The translations under genes were made by a program, and so were the position numbers. The notes beneath the pieces are model-generated. The model saw only the letters and a program-made list of their open reading frames with translations, made no database searches and was not told the origin of the DNA. From positions 6,869,451 through 6,933,450 of the forward strand of contig NZ_JAATJK010000001.1 of the NCBI RefSeq assembly GCF_011927785.1: DNA of 64,000 nucleotides, given 5' to 3'. Each line of letters begins with the position of its first letter. The first letter of the stretch is position 1. This document shows positions 51,783-61,475 of the stretch, in pieces. Source of the stretch: Micromonospora profundi (GTDB lineage Bacteria; Actinomycetota; Actinomycetes; Mycobacteriales; Micromonosporaceae).

Positions 51783-54700
51783 ATGCAGGCGTACCGGTTG
51801 GTGCGGCGGTCCGGCGGGCCGGCACCGGAGGGCGAGGGCGCGCCGGCCAGCGGCGTCGTGCCCGCCGGCAGCGGTGCGCCCGCGGACCATGCTGTCTCCG
51901 AGGGCACCGCTGTGTCCGAGCTGGAGAAGTACGGGGCCGGCGGCACCGCGGGGGCCACCGAGGCCGCGCGGGCCGTCGGAGGGCTGGGGCGGCAGGTCGA
52001 TCCGGCGCAGGCGGAGGTCATCGGGCACACCGACGGGCCGATGCTGGTGCTCGGCGGTCCCGGCACCGGCAAGACCAGCACCCTCGTCGAGGCGGTCGCC
52101 GCCCGGGTGACCGAGGGCGTCGATCCGGAGCGGATCCTCGTCCTGACCTTCGGTCGCCGTGGTGCGACCGAGCTGCGCCAACGCATCGAGGCCCGAGTCG
52201 CGCAGGACGGCCACCGGGTGCTGCGCGAGCCGCTGGTGCGCACCTTCCCGGCGTACGCCTTCGGTCTGCTCCGCCGTGCCGCAGCGGAACGCGGCGAGCC
52301 GTCGCCCCGACTGCTCACCGGCCCCGAGCAGGATCTGATCATCCGCGAGCTGCTGGACGTGGTGGGCGAGGAGCCCGAGGACGACCCGGTCGGCTGGCCC
52401 ACCGATCTGCGCCCAGCCCTGCGGACCAGGGCCTTCGCCGGTCAGTTGCGCGACCTGCTCATGCGCGCCGCCGAGCGCGGTGTCGGGCCCGTCGAGTTGG
52501 CCCGGCTCGGCGAGAAGCTCGGCCGCGCCGACTGGCCGGCCGCCGCGCGCTTCCTGCGGGAGTACGTCGCCGTGCTCGCGCTGCGCGACGTCAGCAACCG
52601 GGGCTCCATCGCGTACGACCCGGCGGAACTGGTCCGCGCGGCCACCGGGCTGCTCCGCGACGACGAGGACCTGCTGGCCGCCGAGCGCCGCCGACTCGCC
52701 CACGTGTACGTCGACGAGCTTGCCGACACCGACCCCGCCCAGCTCGAACTGCTGTCGGTGATCGCCGGCGGCGGCACCTCGCTTGTCGCCTTCGCCGACC
52801 CCGATTCCTCCACGTACGCCTTCCGGGGTGCCGACCCGGCCGGGGTGAGCACCTTTCCGCACCGATTCCGCACCGCCTCCGGTGCACCGGCCGCGCAGGT
52901 GCTGCTGACCACCTCGTACCGGGCCGGGCCGGGCCTGCTCGCCGCGATCGCCCGGCTGGGTCGCCGGCTGCGCGGTCCCGCAGCGCACCGCCGGCTGCGC
53001 CCGCTACCCGATGCCCCGACGGGGGTGGTCGAGGTGCACACGTTCCGTTCGGCGACAAGTGAGGCGGCCTGGCTGGCGCACGCGCTGCGCTCCGCTCACC
53101 TGCTCGACGGCGTGCCGTGGTCGCGGATGGCGGTGCTTGTGCGTTCCACAGTGTTGCAGCTGCCGACCCTGCAACGGGCGCTGCACGCGGCCGGCGTACC
53201 GACAGTGGTGCACGGCGAGGACCTGCCGTTGCACCTGCAACCGGCGGTGGCGCCGCTGCTGCTCCTGCTGCGCTGCGCGCTGGAGCCGCAACGGCTCGAC
53301 GAGGAGGCGGCGGTAGCGCTGCTGCACTCCCCGCTGGGCGGGGCGGACCCGCTGGCCGAGCGGCGGCTGCGGCAGGGACTGCGCGCGATGGCACTCGCCG
53401 GTGGCGACCGGCGCCCATCCGGGGAGTTGATTGTCGAGGCGCTGAGCGACCCGGCGGAGCTGGCCGGCATCGACCGGCGGTGGGCGGAGCCGGCCCAGGC
53501 GGTGGCCGGGCTGCTCGCCACCGCCCGCGATGCCGCTGCCCGGCCCGGGGCGACCGCCGAGACGGTGCTCTGGGCCGTCTGGCACGGCAGCGGGTTGGCT
53601 GAGCGCTGGGCGGGTGCCATCGGCCAGGGGCGGCCCGAGGCCGGTGAGGGAGACCTGGCGCGGCGGCGTCGCGCCGAGGCGGCCGACCGGGACCTGGACG
53701 CCGTGCTTGTGCTCTTCGACGCGGCGGCCCGCTTCACCGACCGGCTGCCCGGCGCCCGTACCGAGGTCTTCCTCGACCACGTGCTCGCCCAGGACCTCCC
53801 GGCGGACACCATCGCGCCGACCGCCGACCGGGGCGCGGCGGTCCGGTTGCTCACCGCACACGCCGCGAAGGGCCTGGAGTGGGACCTGGTCGCGGTGGCC
53901 GGAGTGCAGGAGGGCATCTGGCCCGACCTGCGACTGCGTGGCAGCCTGCTCGGTTCGGAACGGCTTGTCGACGTGCTCGCCGGCCGGTTCGTGGGGGGCG
54001 CCCGCGTGGCGAACGTGGTGGGACAGACGTCGGCGCTGCTGGACGAGGAGCGTCGACTGTTCCACGTCGCGATAAGCCGGGCACGGCACAGGCTGCTGGT
54101 AAGTGCGGTGGCGTCGGCGGCGGTGGGCGGCGACGACCACGAGGAGCAGCCGAGCCGCTTCCTCCACGAGCTGCTCCCGACCGACCGCCCGGCCCCGCCG
54201 GACGGCTCCGGGCCGGCGGATCCGCCGTCGACGCCCGGCCCGCGTACCGGCCCGCCGACCGCTGGTCCCCCCGGCGGCGACGATCCGCACGCCACGCCCG
54301 GCGGCGTCGCCGGCAGGGACGGTGCGCCAGGCAGGGACGGCGCTTCGGGCAAGAGCGGAGCGCCGGACAAGGCCGGTACGGCCGGCGGTGACGCGGGTGG
54401 TGACGGCGACGATGCGCCGGATCGGCCTGGTGCACTGCCGGTGACCCGTCCACCACGGGCGCTCACACTGCCGGCGCTCGTCGCGGAACTGCGTACCGCC
54501 ATCACTGACCCCGCTGCGCCGGCGGGCCGGCGGCGCGCGGCGGCGGCCGAGCTGGCGCGGCTCGCCGCCGCGGGCGTGCCGGGCGCGCACCCCGACGACT
54601 GGTGGGGGCTGCGCGCGCTCTCCGACGACAGGCCGCTTGTCGACGAGGGCGAACCGGTCCGGGTCACCCCGTCGGCCATGGAGAGCGCGTTGCGGTGCAG

Positions 54701-55457
54701 CCTGCGGTGGCTGCTGGAACGGCACGGCGGCAGCGGTCCGACAAGCACGGCGCAGGGGGTGGGCAACCTGGTGCACGCCGCCGCGATGCTTGCCGAGGAC
54801 GCCAGCGCCGACCGGGGGGCGTTGCTCGACTACGTGGCGGCCCGGTTCGACGCGATCGAGTTGGCCGCCCGGTGGATGGCCGGCCCGGAGCGCGAGCGTG
54901 CCGAGGCCATGGTCGACAAGCTGCTGCGCTGGCTGGCCACCAACCCGCGTCGGCTGCTAGCCATCGAGCACGAGTTCGCGGTGCGGCTGGACGATCCGAC
55001 CCGGCCCATCGAACTGACCGGCCGGGTCGACAGGCTGGAGGTCGACGAGGACGGTCGGCTCGTGGTCATCGACCTGAAGACCGGCAAGTCGACGGCTGTC
55101 ACCGGCACCGAGCTGGCCGAGCATCCGCAGCTCGGCGCCTACCAGGCGGCGGTGGAGGCGGGGGCGTTCGCCGAGTTCGGCGAAGAATCCGGTGGCGCTG
55201 CGCTGGTGCAGCTCGGCACCTCGGCGAAGGACGCCCGGGAGCAGAACCAGCCGGCGGCGGGCGAGGGTCCGGCGGCCGGCTGGGCGACGGCGCTGGTCCG
55301 GCGGACCGCCGATACGATGGCAGCCGCCACGTTCGCCGCGGTGGCCAACTCGAAGTGCCGGGTCTGCCCGGTGCGCACCAGCTGCCCGGTGTCCGGGCAG
55401 GGGCGCCAGGTCGTCGAGCCTCCGACGGTCCGGCGCAGCAGTGAGGGCGAGGAGTGA
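51783..55457 (+). CDS. adnA: AdnA-like helicase-nuclease subunit
   Basis: 1224 residues. N-terminal UvrD-like motor: Walker A GGPGTGKT (91-98), motif II VDELADTDPAQ and motif III ADPDSSTYAFRGAD. These differ from the active DEYQDT and GDPxQSIYxxRG forms, as is usual for the weaker AdnA motor. The C-terminal RecB-like nuclease has LVVIDLKTGKST and an iron-sulfur staple of Cys972 with Cys1192, Cys1195 and Cys1201. A Gly/Pro/Asp-rich linker of about 90 residues (around 800-895) lies between. With AdnB it resects double-strand breaks. It precedes adnB by 28 bases. Confidence 0.92.
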   Translation: MQAYRLVRRSGGPAPEGEGAPASGVVPAGSGAPADHAVSEGTAVSELEKYGAGGTAGATEAARAVGGLGRQVDPAQAEVIGHTDGPMLVLGGPGTGKTSTLVEAVAARVTEGVDPERILVLTFGRRGATELRQRIEARVAQDGHRVLREPLVRTFPAYAFGLLRRAAAERGEPSPRLLTGPEQDLIIRELLDVVGEEPEDDPVGWPTDLRPALRTRAFAGQLRDLLMRAAERGVGPVELARLGEKLGRADWPAAARFLREYVAVLALRDVSNRGSIAYDPAELVRAATGLLRDDEDLLAAERRRLAHVYVDELADTDPAQLELLSVIAGGGTSLVAFADPDSSTYAFRGADPAGVSTFPHRFRTASGAPAAQVLLTTSYRAGPGLLAAIARLGRRLRGPAAHRRLRPLPDAPTGVVEVHTFRSATSEAAWLAHALRSAHLLDGVPWSRMAVLVRSTVLQLPTLQRALHAAGVPTVVHGEDLPLHLQPAVAPLLLLLRCALEPQRLDEEAAVALLHSPLGGADPLAERRLRQGLRAMALAGGDRRPSGELIVEALSDPAELAGIDRRWAEPAQAVAGLLATARDAAARPGATAETVLWAVWHGSGLAERWAGAIGQGRPEAGEGDLARRRRAEAADRDLDAVLVLFDAAARFTDRLPGARTEVFLDHVLAQDLPADTIAPTADRGAAVRLLTAHAAKGLEWDLVAVAGVQEGIWPDLRLRGSLLGSERLVDVLAGRFVGGARVANVVGQTSALLDEERRLFHVAISRARHRLLVSAVASAAVGGDDHEEQPSRFLHELLPTDRPAPPDGSGPADPPSTPGPRTGPPTAGPPGGDDPHATPGGVAGRDGAPGRDGASGKSGAPDKAGTAGGDAGGDGDDAPDRPGALPVTRPPRALTLPALVAELRTAITDPAAPAGRRRAAAAELARLAAAGVPGAHPDDWWGLRALSDDRPLVDEGEPVRVTPSAMESALRCSLRWLLERHGGSGPTSTAQGVGNLVHAAAMLAEDASADRGALLDYVAARFDAIELAARWMAGPERERAEAMVDKLLRWLATNPRRLLAIEHEFAVRLDDPTRPIELTGRVDRLEVDEDGRLVVIDLKTGKSTAVTGTELAEHPQLGAYQAAVEAGAFAEFGEESGGAALVQLGTSAKDAREQNQPAAGEGPAAGWATALVRRTADTMAAATFAAVANSKCRVCPVRTSCPVSGQGRQVVEPPTVRRSSEGEE

Positions 55458-55485
55458 GCCGGGTGTTGCGAGCCGAGACCACACC

Positions 55486-58400
55486 GTGAGTCAGCCGACC
55501 CTTTTCGGGGCCGGTCCGGCGCCGACGCCGCGGCTTGCCGACTCCGGCCCTCGGTACACCCCGGTGGAGCTGGCGAAACTGCTGCGGTTGCCGGCGCCCA
55601 CCCGGGAGCAGGCCGCGATCATCGCCGCCCCGGTGGAGCCGCTGCTCGTGGTCGCGGGGGCGGGGTCGGGCAAGACCGAGACGATGGCCGCGCGGGTGGT
55701 CTGGCTGGTGGCCAACTCGTACGTGCGGCCGGAGCAGATCCTCGGGTTGACGTTCACCCGTAAGGCGGCGGGGGAGCTCGCCCATCGGGTGCGGACCCGG
55801 CTCGACCAGTTGATCCGCCGGCTCGGCCGGCAGGGGCGGGATCCACTGGACGACCCGCTCGCCGGTGAGCCGACGGTCTCCACCTATCACTCGTACGCCG
55901 GGCGGATCGTCAGCGAGCACGGGTTGCGGGCCGGCTACGAGCCGTCCACGCGGCTGCTGACCGAGGCCTCCCGCTGGCAGTTGGTCGACCTGCTGGTGCG
56001 CAACTACGACGGCGACATGTCCGAGGTGGACCGGATGCCGAGCACCATCACCGACGCGGTGTTGGCGCTCGCCGGGGAGCTGGACGAGCATCTGGTCGCC
56101 CCGGACCAGTTGGCCGCCTGGACTGGTCGGTTCTTCGCGGAGGTGCAGTCCCGACCGGGTCGGGTCTACGCGGACGTGCGCAAGGCGCTCACCCTTCAGC
56201 AGACCCGGCTGCGCCTGCTGCCGCTGGTGCGGGCGTACGCGCGGCGCAAGGAGGACTTCGAGGCGATGGACTTCGCCGACCAGTTGGCCCGGGCGGCGCG
56301 GGTGGCCCGGGATCATCCGGCGGTGGGCGAGATCGAGCGGGACCGGTTCCGGGTGGTGCTTCTCGACGAATACCAGGACACGAGCCACGCGCAGGTGGTG
56401 CTTCTCAACGCGCTGTTCGGTGGCGGGCATCCGGTGACGGCGGTGGGTGACCCGTGCCAGTCGATCTACGGGTGGCGGGGGGCCAGTGCTGGCACCCTCG
56501 ATCGCTTTCCCACCGAGTTCGCCAGGGCCGACGGGGAGCCGGCCGTGGCGTTGGGGCTCACGACGAGTTGGCGTAACCGTCCGGAGATCCTGCGGGTGGC
56601 GAACGCGCTCTCGACGCCACTGCGGGCGGCCGGCGCGCGCGTGCCGGAGTTGCGGTCCGCGCTCACCGTCCGCGACCCGATCCCGCACCGCAGCCCCGGA
56701 GGGGCGGCCGGCGGCACCGTGCACTGCGCGCTGCTGCCGACGTACGCCGACGAGGCGGCGTGGATCGCCGACAGCGTGCTCGCCGCGTGGCGTGGCGCGG
56801 CGCGGATGCCGGGTGCCGCCCCCGAACACATTCCGGTGGTGCAGCGGCCGACCACTGCGGTGCTGGTCCGGGTCCGTAGCCAGATCCCGGCGATCGAGTC
56901 GGCGTTACGTGAGCGTGGCCTGCCGGTGGAGGTGGTGGGCCTGGGTGGCCTGCTGGACACCCCGGAGGTGCGGGACGTGGTGTGCACGTTGCGGGTGCTT
57001 GCCGATCCGACCGACGGGGCGGCGCTGTTGCGGCTGCTCACCGGCGCGCGGTGGCGGATCGGGCCGCGTGACCTTGTGGCATTGCACCGGCGGGCGAGGG
57101 CGATCGCCAGGGCTCGGCGTCAGGTAGCCGCCGACGAGAACTCCGAGATCAGCCCTGACCTGCTGGACGAGGCGACCCTGGTGGAGGCGCTGGCCGACCT
57201 CGGACCGGCGCAGGCGTACTCGGCAGAGGGCTTCGCGCGGCTGCGCGCGTACGGCCGGGAGTTGGCGTTGTTGCGGTACCGACTGGACCAGGCCCTGCCG
57301 GACCTGATCGCGGACATCGAGCGGACCATCGGCCTGGATGTGGAGGTCGCGGTGCGGGCCGGCCGGGACGGCGCCGGCGATGCCGGTCTGGCCCGGGGTC
57401 ACCTGGACGCCCTCGGCGACGTGGCGGCCCGGTTCAGCGGGGAGACGCCCGGTGCGACCCTGTCCGGCTTCCTGTCCTACCTGGCCGCCGCCGAGGACGA
57501 GGAGCGTGGTCTCGCCCCGGGTGAGGTCGAGGTCGTGGACGGGGCGGTGCAGGTGGTGACGGCGCACGCCGCGAAAGGGCTGGAGTGGGACGTGGTGGCG
57601 GTGGCCGGGCTGTGCCGCGGGCTGTGGCCCGGGCCGGTACGCAACTCCGACCACTGGTTGGGCGGGCTGGGTGTGTTGCCGTTCCCGCTGCGGGGCGACG
57701 TCGACGGGTTGCCCGAATTGGCGCTCGACGAGGCTGCGGACCAGCGGGCTGTGGCCCGGGCGCTTACCGACTTCACCGACGCGTGGCGGGCGCACGACGA
57801 GCGGGAGGAGCGCCGGCTGACGTACGTGGCGGTGACCCGACCACGTCGGCTGCTGCTCTGCTCCGGGTACTGGTGGGGGGAGGGGACGAAGCGCCCGCGT
57901 GGCCCGTCGGTCTTCCTGAGTGAGGTGTACGACACCTGCCTGGACGGCGGCCCGGGGCATCTGGTCGACGCCTGGGCGCCGGAGCCGACGCCGGACGCCA
58001 CGAACCCGACGGCGGAGGTGGTGCTGCGTGCGGAGTGGCCGGCCGATCCGCTGGGCGGGCGCCGGCCGGAGCTGGCCGAGGCGGCGGGATTGGTCCGCCG
58101 GTTGATGTCCGACGGCCCGGCGGAGGTGGTGGTCGCCGGTGGGCCCGACGATCCGGAGGTGGCCCGCTGGCGGCGGGAGGCGGATCTGTTGCTGGCCGAG
58201 CGGGCCGAGCTGACCCGGCTGTCGGGGGCGGTGGAGGTGGCTCTACCCGGGCAGTTGAGCGTCACCCAGTTGGTGGCGTTGCGCCGTGACCCGGCGGCGC
58301 TGGCCCGTACGCTGCGCCGCCCGGTGCCGACCGAGCCCAACCCGTACGCCCGCCGGGGCACCGCCTTCCACGCCTGGTTGGAGCAGCGTTTCGGCGCCGA

Positions 58401-58851
58401 CCGGCTGCTCGACCTGGACGAGCTTCCCGGCGCGGCGGACGCGGACGCGGCACCGGACGAGGCGCTGGCCGAACTCCAGGAACGTTTCCTGGCCAGTGAG
58501 TGGGCCGACCGGGTGCCGGTGGAGGTGGAGGTGCCGTTCGCCACTGTGATCGCCGGCGTGGTGGTGCGGGGGCGGATGGACGCGGTCTTCGCCCGCCCGG
58601 GTGGCCGGTTCGACGTGGTCGACTGGAAGACCGGCGCGCAGCCTGTCGGCCCGGCGGCTGAGGTCGCCGCTGTGCAGTTGGCCGTGTACCGGCTGGCGTG
58701 GGCGGAGTTGGCGGGTGTGCCAGTCGATCGGGTGGGCGCGGCGTTCCACTACGTGCGAGACGGGGCGACGGTCCGGCCCGCCGACCTGCTCGACGTGACC
58801 GGGCTCACCGCCCTGATCGCGCAGTTGCCAGAGAATTCTGCCCAAGATTGA
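55486..58851 (+). CDS. adnB: AdnB-like helicase-nuclease subunit
   Basis: 1121 residues. Motor motifs are canonical: Walker A AGAGSGKT (57-64), LGLTFTRKAAGEL, LLDEYQDTSHAQ, VGDPCQSIYGWRGA, TSWRNRPEILRVANAL, TAHAAKGLEWDVV and TYVAVTRPRRLL. The C-terminal nuclease (about 900-1115) has FDVVDWKTGAQP with catalytic Asp and Lys. It supplies the main translocation activity in AdnAB and cuts one strand. GTG at 55486 begins SQPTLFGAG; an in-frame extension upstream overlaps adnA and is unlikely. The csp promoter overlaps its stop. Confidence 0.93.
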   Translation: MSQPTLFGAGPAPTPRLADSGPRYTPVELAKLLRLPAPTREQAAIIAAPVEPLLVVAGAGSGKTETMAARVVWLVANSYVRPEQILGLTFTRKAAGELAHRVRTRLDQLIRRLGRQGRDPLDDPLAGEPTVSTYHSYAGRIVSEHGLRAGYEPSTRLLTEASRWQLVDLLVRNYDGDMSEVDRMPSTITDAVLALAGELDEHLVAPDQLAAWTGRFFAEVQSRPGRVYADVRKALTLQQTRLRLLPLVRAYARRKEDFEAMDFADQLARAARVARDHPAVGEIERDRFRVVLLDEYQDTSHAQVVLLNALFGGGHPVTAVGDPCQSIYGWRGASAGTLDRFPTEFARADGEPAVALGLTTSWRNRPEILRVANALSTPLRAAGARVPELRSALTVRDPIPHRSPGGAAGGTVHCALLPTYADEAAWIADSVLAAWRGAARMPGAAPEHIPVVQRPTTAVLVRVRSQIPAIESALRERGLPVEVVGLGGLLDTPEVRDVVCTLRVLADPTDGAALLRLLTGARWRIGPRDLVALHRRARAIARARRQVAADENSEISPDLLDEATLVEALADLGPAQAYSAEGFARLRAYGRELALLRYRLDQALPDLIADIERTIGLDVEVAVRAGRDGAGDAGLARGHLDALGDVAARFSGETPGATLSGFLSYLAAAEDEERGLAPGEVEVVDGAVQVVTAHAAKGLEWDVVAVAGLCRGLWPGPVRNSDHWLGGLGVLPFPLRGDVDGLPELALDEAADQRAVARALTDFTDAWRAHDEREERRLTYVAVTRPRRLLLCSGYWWGEGTKRPRGPSVFLSEVYDTCLDGGPGHLVDAWAPEPTPDATNPTAEVVLRAEWPADPLGGRRPELAEAAGLVRRLMSDGPAEVVVAGGPDDPEVARWRREADLLLAERAELTRLSGAVEVALPGQLSVTQLVALRRDPAALARTLRRPVPTEPNPYARRGTAFHAWLEQRFGADRLLDLDELPGAADADAAPDEALAELQERFLASEWADRVPVEVEVPFATVIAGVVVRGRMDAVFARPGGRFDVVDWKTGAQPVGPAAEVAAVQLAVYRLAWAELAGVPVDRVGAAFHYVRDGATVRPADLLDVTGLTALIAQLPENSAQD

Positions 58852-58878
58852 CTCCTGCCCGGAGATCCATGGTAGGTT
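58848..58878 (+). promoter_or_regulatory. Promoter for the cold-shock gene
   Basis: TTGACT (58848-58853) and TAGGTT (58873-58878) with a 19-base spacer. The -35 overlaps the adnB stop. The implied leader is about 190 bases, the size of known csp leaders. Confidence 0.5.
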
Positions 58879-58915
58879 GAACACGTTGCAGTTTTGGTTA
58901 CCAGAGACTCTGTGT

Positions 58916-58945
58916 GCGCCTGGCGGGAATTGTGGCCCCAGGCGC
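58916..58945 (+). promoter_or_regulatory. Terminator-like hairpin in the csp leader
   Basis: GCGCCTGG pairs with CCAGGCGC and is followed at once by TCTTTGTTGT, an intrinsic-terminator shape, about 130 bases before the csp start. It may terminate adnB read-through or attenuate csp. Confidence 0.5.
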
Positions 58946-59027
58946 TCTTTGTTGTGTCCGGAGCTCTCCGGGCGGGGCGACCAGAAGCGACAGGCGATTC
59001 GCGCATTCCCGCGCGGAGCGCTCCTCT

Positions 59028-59054
59028 TCGGACCGGCAACAAGTGCGGGTCCGA
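59028..59054 (+). promoter_or_regulatory. Second hairpin just before the csp ribosome-binding site
   Basis: TCGGACC (59028-59034) pairs with GGTCCGA (59048-59054), ending 9 bases before the AAGGAGA site. A candidate for temperature-dependent control of translation. Confidence 0.4.
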
Positions 59055-59078
59055 CGTTCCGTCAAGGAGACGAAACAC

Positions 59079-59282
59079 ATGGCTATTGGCACCGTGAAGT
59101 GGTTCAACGCTGACAAGGGCTTCGGCTTCATCACCCCGGACGGCGGCGGCGCTGACGTCTTCGCCCACTTCTCGGCGATCCAGTCCTCCGGCTACCGGAG
59201 CCTGGACGAGAACCAGCGGGTCGAGTTCGAGGTGACCCAGGGCCAGAAGGGCCCGCAGGCGGAGAACATCCGCCCGCTCTGA
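59079..59282 (+). CDS. cspA: Cold-shock protein (CspA family)
   Basis: 67 residues, a complete cold-shock domain: [20 protein letters not shown] (RNP1 KGFGFI) and DVFAHFSAI (RNP2-type), ending NIRPL. It binds single-stranded RNA and DNA and melts mRNA structure in the cold. ATG at MAIGTVKW, with AAGGAGA 9 bases upstream. A DEAD-box helicase follows on the same strand. Confidence 0.97.
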   Translation: MAIGTVKWFNADKGFGFITPDGGGADVFAHFSAIQSSGYRSLDENQRVEFEVTQGQKGPQAENIRPL

Positions 59283-59504
59283 TCTTCGGATCGATCGGTA
59301 TTACCCGTCGCGCCCTCCGGGTGTGACGGTGACGGGACCGGCCCGCCCCGCTGTCGACCTGCTTTAGCAGGCGGCGGCCCGGCGGCGGGCCGGCCCGTAC
59401 CCTAATCGGTTCGTGCTTGTGAGTCCTGGCGGCCTTTTCCGCTGGTGACAGCGCCGGCTTCGGCGCCCTCCCTCGACACGTGCCGCGTCGAGGAAGGCTT
59501 CTGC

Positions 59505-60818
59505 GTGACCACAGTTATTCCGTCCTTCGCCCACACCGGTCTGGCCCCGGCGCTGCTGAGCGCGCTGACCGCACAGGGCATCAACGAGCCGTTCCCGATC
59601 CAGTCGGCCACGCTGCCCGACTCGCTCGCCGGCCGGGACGTGCTCGGACGGGGCCGCACCGGCTCCGGCAAGACTCTCGCCTTCGGGCTTCCGCTGCTCT
59701 CGCGTACCGCCGGCCAGAAGGCCCGGCCGGGTCGCCCGCTGGCCCTGGTGCTGGTGCCGACCCGCGAGCTGGCCCAGCAGGTGACCACCGCACTGGCCCC
59801 GTACGCCCGCGCCGTCGGACTGCGCTGCGCCACCGTCGTGGGTGGCCTGTCGTTGCAGCGCCAGGCGGACGCGCTGCGCGCCGGCGCCGAGGTGGTCGTG
59901 GCGACCCCCGGCCGGCTGCACGACCTGATCAACCGCGGTGACGCACGGCTCGACCACGTCGAGATCACCGTGTTGGACGAGGCCGACCAGATGGCCGACA
60001 TGGGCTTCCTGCCGCAGGTGACCAAGCTGCTGGAGCAGGTCGCGCCGCAGGGGCAGCGGATGCTCTTCTCCGCCACTCTGGACGGTGGCGTGGACCGCCT
60101 GGTCCGCCGCTTCCTGAGTAACCCGGTGACCCACTCGGTCGACCCGGGCACCGCCACGGTCACCGCGATGACCCACCACGTGCTGCACGTCGACGCGATC
60201 GACAAGCCCGACGCGCTGACCCGGATCGCCGCCCGCGAGGGCCGCACCATCCTGTTCATGGGGACCAAGCACCGCGCCGACAGGCTCGCCCGCCAGTTGC
60301 TCTCCAAGGGGGTACGCGCGGCCGCGCTGCACGGCGGCAAGTCCCAGCCGCAGCGCACCCGGATCCTGGAGCAGTTCCGCAACGGCCAGGTGACTGCCCT
60401 CGTCGCCACGGACGTGGCTGCCCGGGGCATCCACGTCGACGGCCTCGACATGGTGGTCAACGTGGACCCGCCGACCGAGGCGAAGGACTACCTGCACCGG
60501 GGTGGACGGACGGCTCGGGCCGGTGAGTCCGGCTCGGTGGTCACTCTGGTCCTGCCCGAGCAGCGGCGGGACGTGTCCCGGCTGATGTCCATCGCCGGCA
60601 TCCGGCCCGAATCGGTCCAGGTCCGCCCGGGTGACGGGTCGCTGGCCCGGGTGACCGGTGCTCGCGAGCCCTCCGGCGTTCCGGTGACCATCGTGGCCCC
60701 GCCGGTGGCCGTTGGCCGGGGCCGCGGCCCCGGTGGTCCGGTCGCCGATGGCGCGGCCCGGCCGGCGCACCGCGCGTCGGGTCGGTCCCGCCGGCCGCGT
60801 CGCCCCCGTACCGTCTGA
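59505..60818 (+). CDS. DEAD-box RNA helicase
   Basis: 437 residues. Motifs in order: Q motif EPFPIQSA, I GRGRTGSGKT, Ia PTRELA, Ib TPGRL, II VLDEADQM, III SAT, IV ILFMGTKHRADRLA, V ATDVAARGIHVDG, VI HRGGRTARAG. The C-terminus (about 400-437) is a basic Arg/Gly tail for RNA binding. GTG at 59505 has GAGGAAGG 9 bases upstream; an earlier GTG at 59445 is possible. Adjacent csp suggests a role in unwinding structured RNA in the cold. Confidence 0.92.
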   Translation: MTTVIPSFAHTGLAPALLSALTAQGINEPFPIQSATLPDSLAGRDVLGRGRTGSGKTLAFGLPLLSRTAGQKARPGRPLALVLVPTRELAQQVTTALAPYARAVGLRCATVVGGLSLQRQADALRAGAEVVVATPGRLHDLINRGDARLDHVEITVLDEADQMADMGFLPQVTKLLEQVAPQGQRMLFSATLDGGVDRLVRRFLSNPVTHSVDPGTATVTAMTHHVLHVDAIDKPDALTRIAAREGRTILFMGTKHRADRLARQLLSKGVRAAALHGGKSQPQRTRILEQFRNGQVTALVATDVAARGIHVDGLDMVVNVDPPTEAKDYLHRGGRTARAGESGSVVTLVLPEQRRDVSRLMSIAGIRPESVQVRPGDGSLARVTGAREPSGVPVTIVAPPVAVGRGRGPGGPVADGAARPAHRASGRSRRPRRPRTV

Positions 60819-60833
60819 GCTTCTCGACCCTGA

Positions 60834-60868
60834 CCGACCCGCACCGCTTCGGCGGCGCGGGTCGGTTT
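60834..60868 (+). terminator. Intrinsic terminator after the helicase
   Basis: CCGACCCGC pairs with GCGGGTCGG, enclosing a second CCGC-TTCG-GCGG stem, and is followed by TTT. It starts 16 bases after the stop. Confidence 0.75.
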
Positions 60869-61088
60869 CGTCTGCGGCCCTCACGCGGCCGGGATCTTGT
60901 CCGTGCCCGGGACCGGCAGTCGGCTTGCGGCGCCCGGGGGGAGGGCGCCTGGGGGAGACGGCAGGTGCCCGACTGGCCCTGGGGTTGGCGCCGCCAGCGC
61001 GGCCGACGCCGCCAGCGCATCTGGCTGTTCGGCTGAGTCGGTAATCAGCCTCGGTTGGGTCGCCTGGCCGACTGTTTTCCGGCCCGAT
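60869..61088. other. Region with no supportable gene
   Basis: Between the helicase terminator and the next small gene. A minus-strand frame (60881-61096) is Pro/Ala-rich without a ribosome-binding site or recognisable domain, so it is not called. I see nothing else in it. Confidence 0.5.
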
Positions 61089-61106
61089 GTGGTCAAAACT
61101 GACCAC
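61089..61106. promoter_or_regulatory. Inverted repeat GTGGTCA-AAAC-TGACCAC
   Basis: Perfect 7-bp arms 43 bases before the small membrane-protein start. A second GC-rich hairpin follows at about 61115-61135. An operator or leader structure is possible. Confidence 0.3.
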
Positions 61107-61149
61107 CGGGGGGACGCCGGGCGGGGGGCCCGGCGCGGAAGGGGTGGCC

Positions 61150-61350
61150 ATGGCGGGCGAAGCCGGCTCGGGGACGCTGCGGGAACTGACCCTGGTGGTC
61201 GCGGTCGCGCTCGCCGGGTTGCTGCTCGCCATGGTTGCGGCCTTCACGCCCTGGCATGCCACCCCGGCGGGCAACGCTCCCGCCGGCCTGGTGGAGCTGC
61301 ACAGCCCCGGCGATCTGGGTTCTGGCCCGACGGTCCCGCACGTGGGCTGA
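61150..61350 (+). CDS. Small single-span membrane protein
   Basis: 66 residues. One membrane helix (ELTLVVAVALAGLLLAMVAAF, about 12-33) is followed by a short WHATP segment and an outside Pro/Gly tail. ATG 61150 has GGAAGGGG upstream; GTG 61144 is an alternative. No family recognised. Confidence 0.6.
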   Translation: MAGEAGSGTLRELTLVVAVALAGLLLAMVAAFTPWHATPAGNAPAGLVELHSPGDLGSGPTVPHVG

Positions 61351-61475
61351 GCAGCGACCGGCCGACCGGTGCCGGCGGAGGGGCAGGCCCGGTCGAATCG
61401 GTACGAGGTGTGGTCGGGTCGGCGGGGCACCGGCCCGACCACACCGCCTCCCCAGTGGAGCGCCAGATCAGGCGG

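Noticed and set aside
60881..61096. 71-codon minus-strand frame after the helicase
   Set aside because: Pro/Ala-rich, no ribosome-binding site and it runs into the helicase terminator; cannot be supported.
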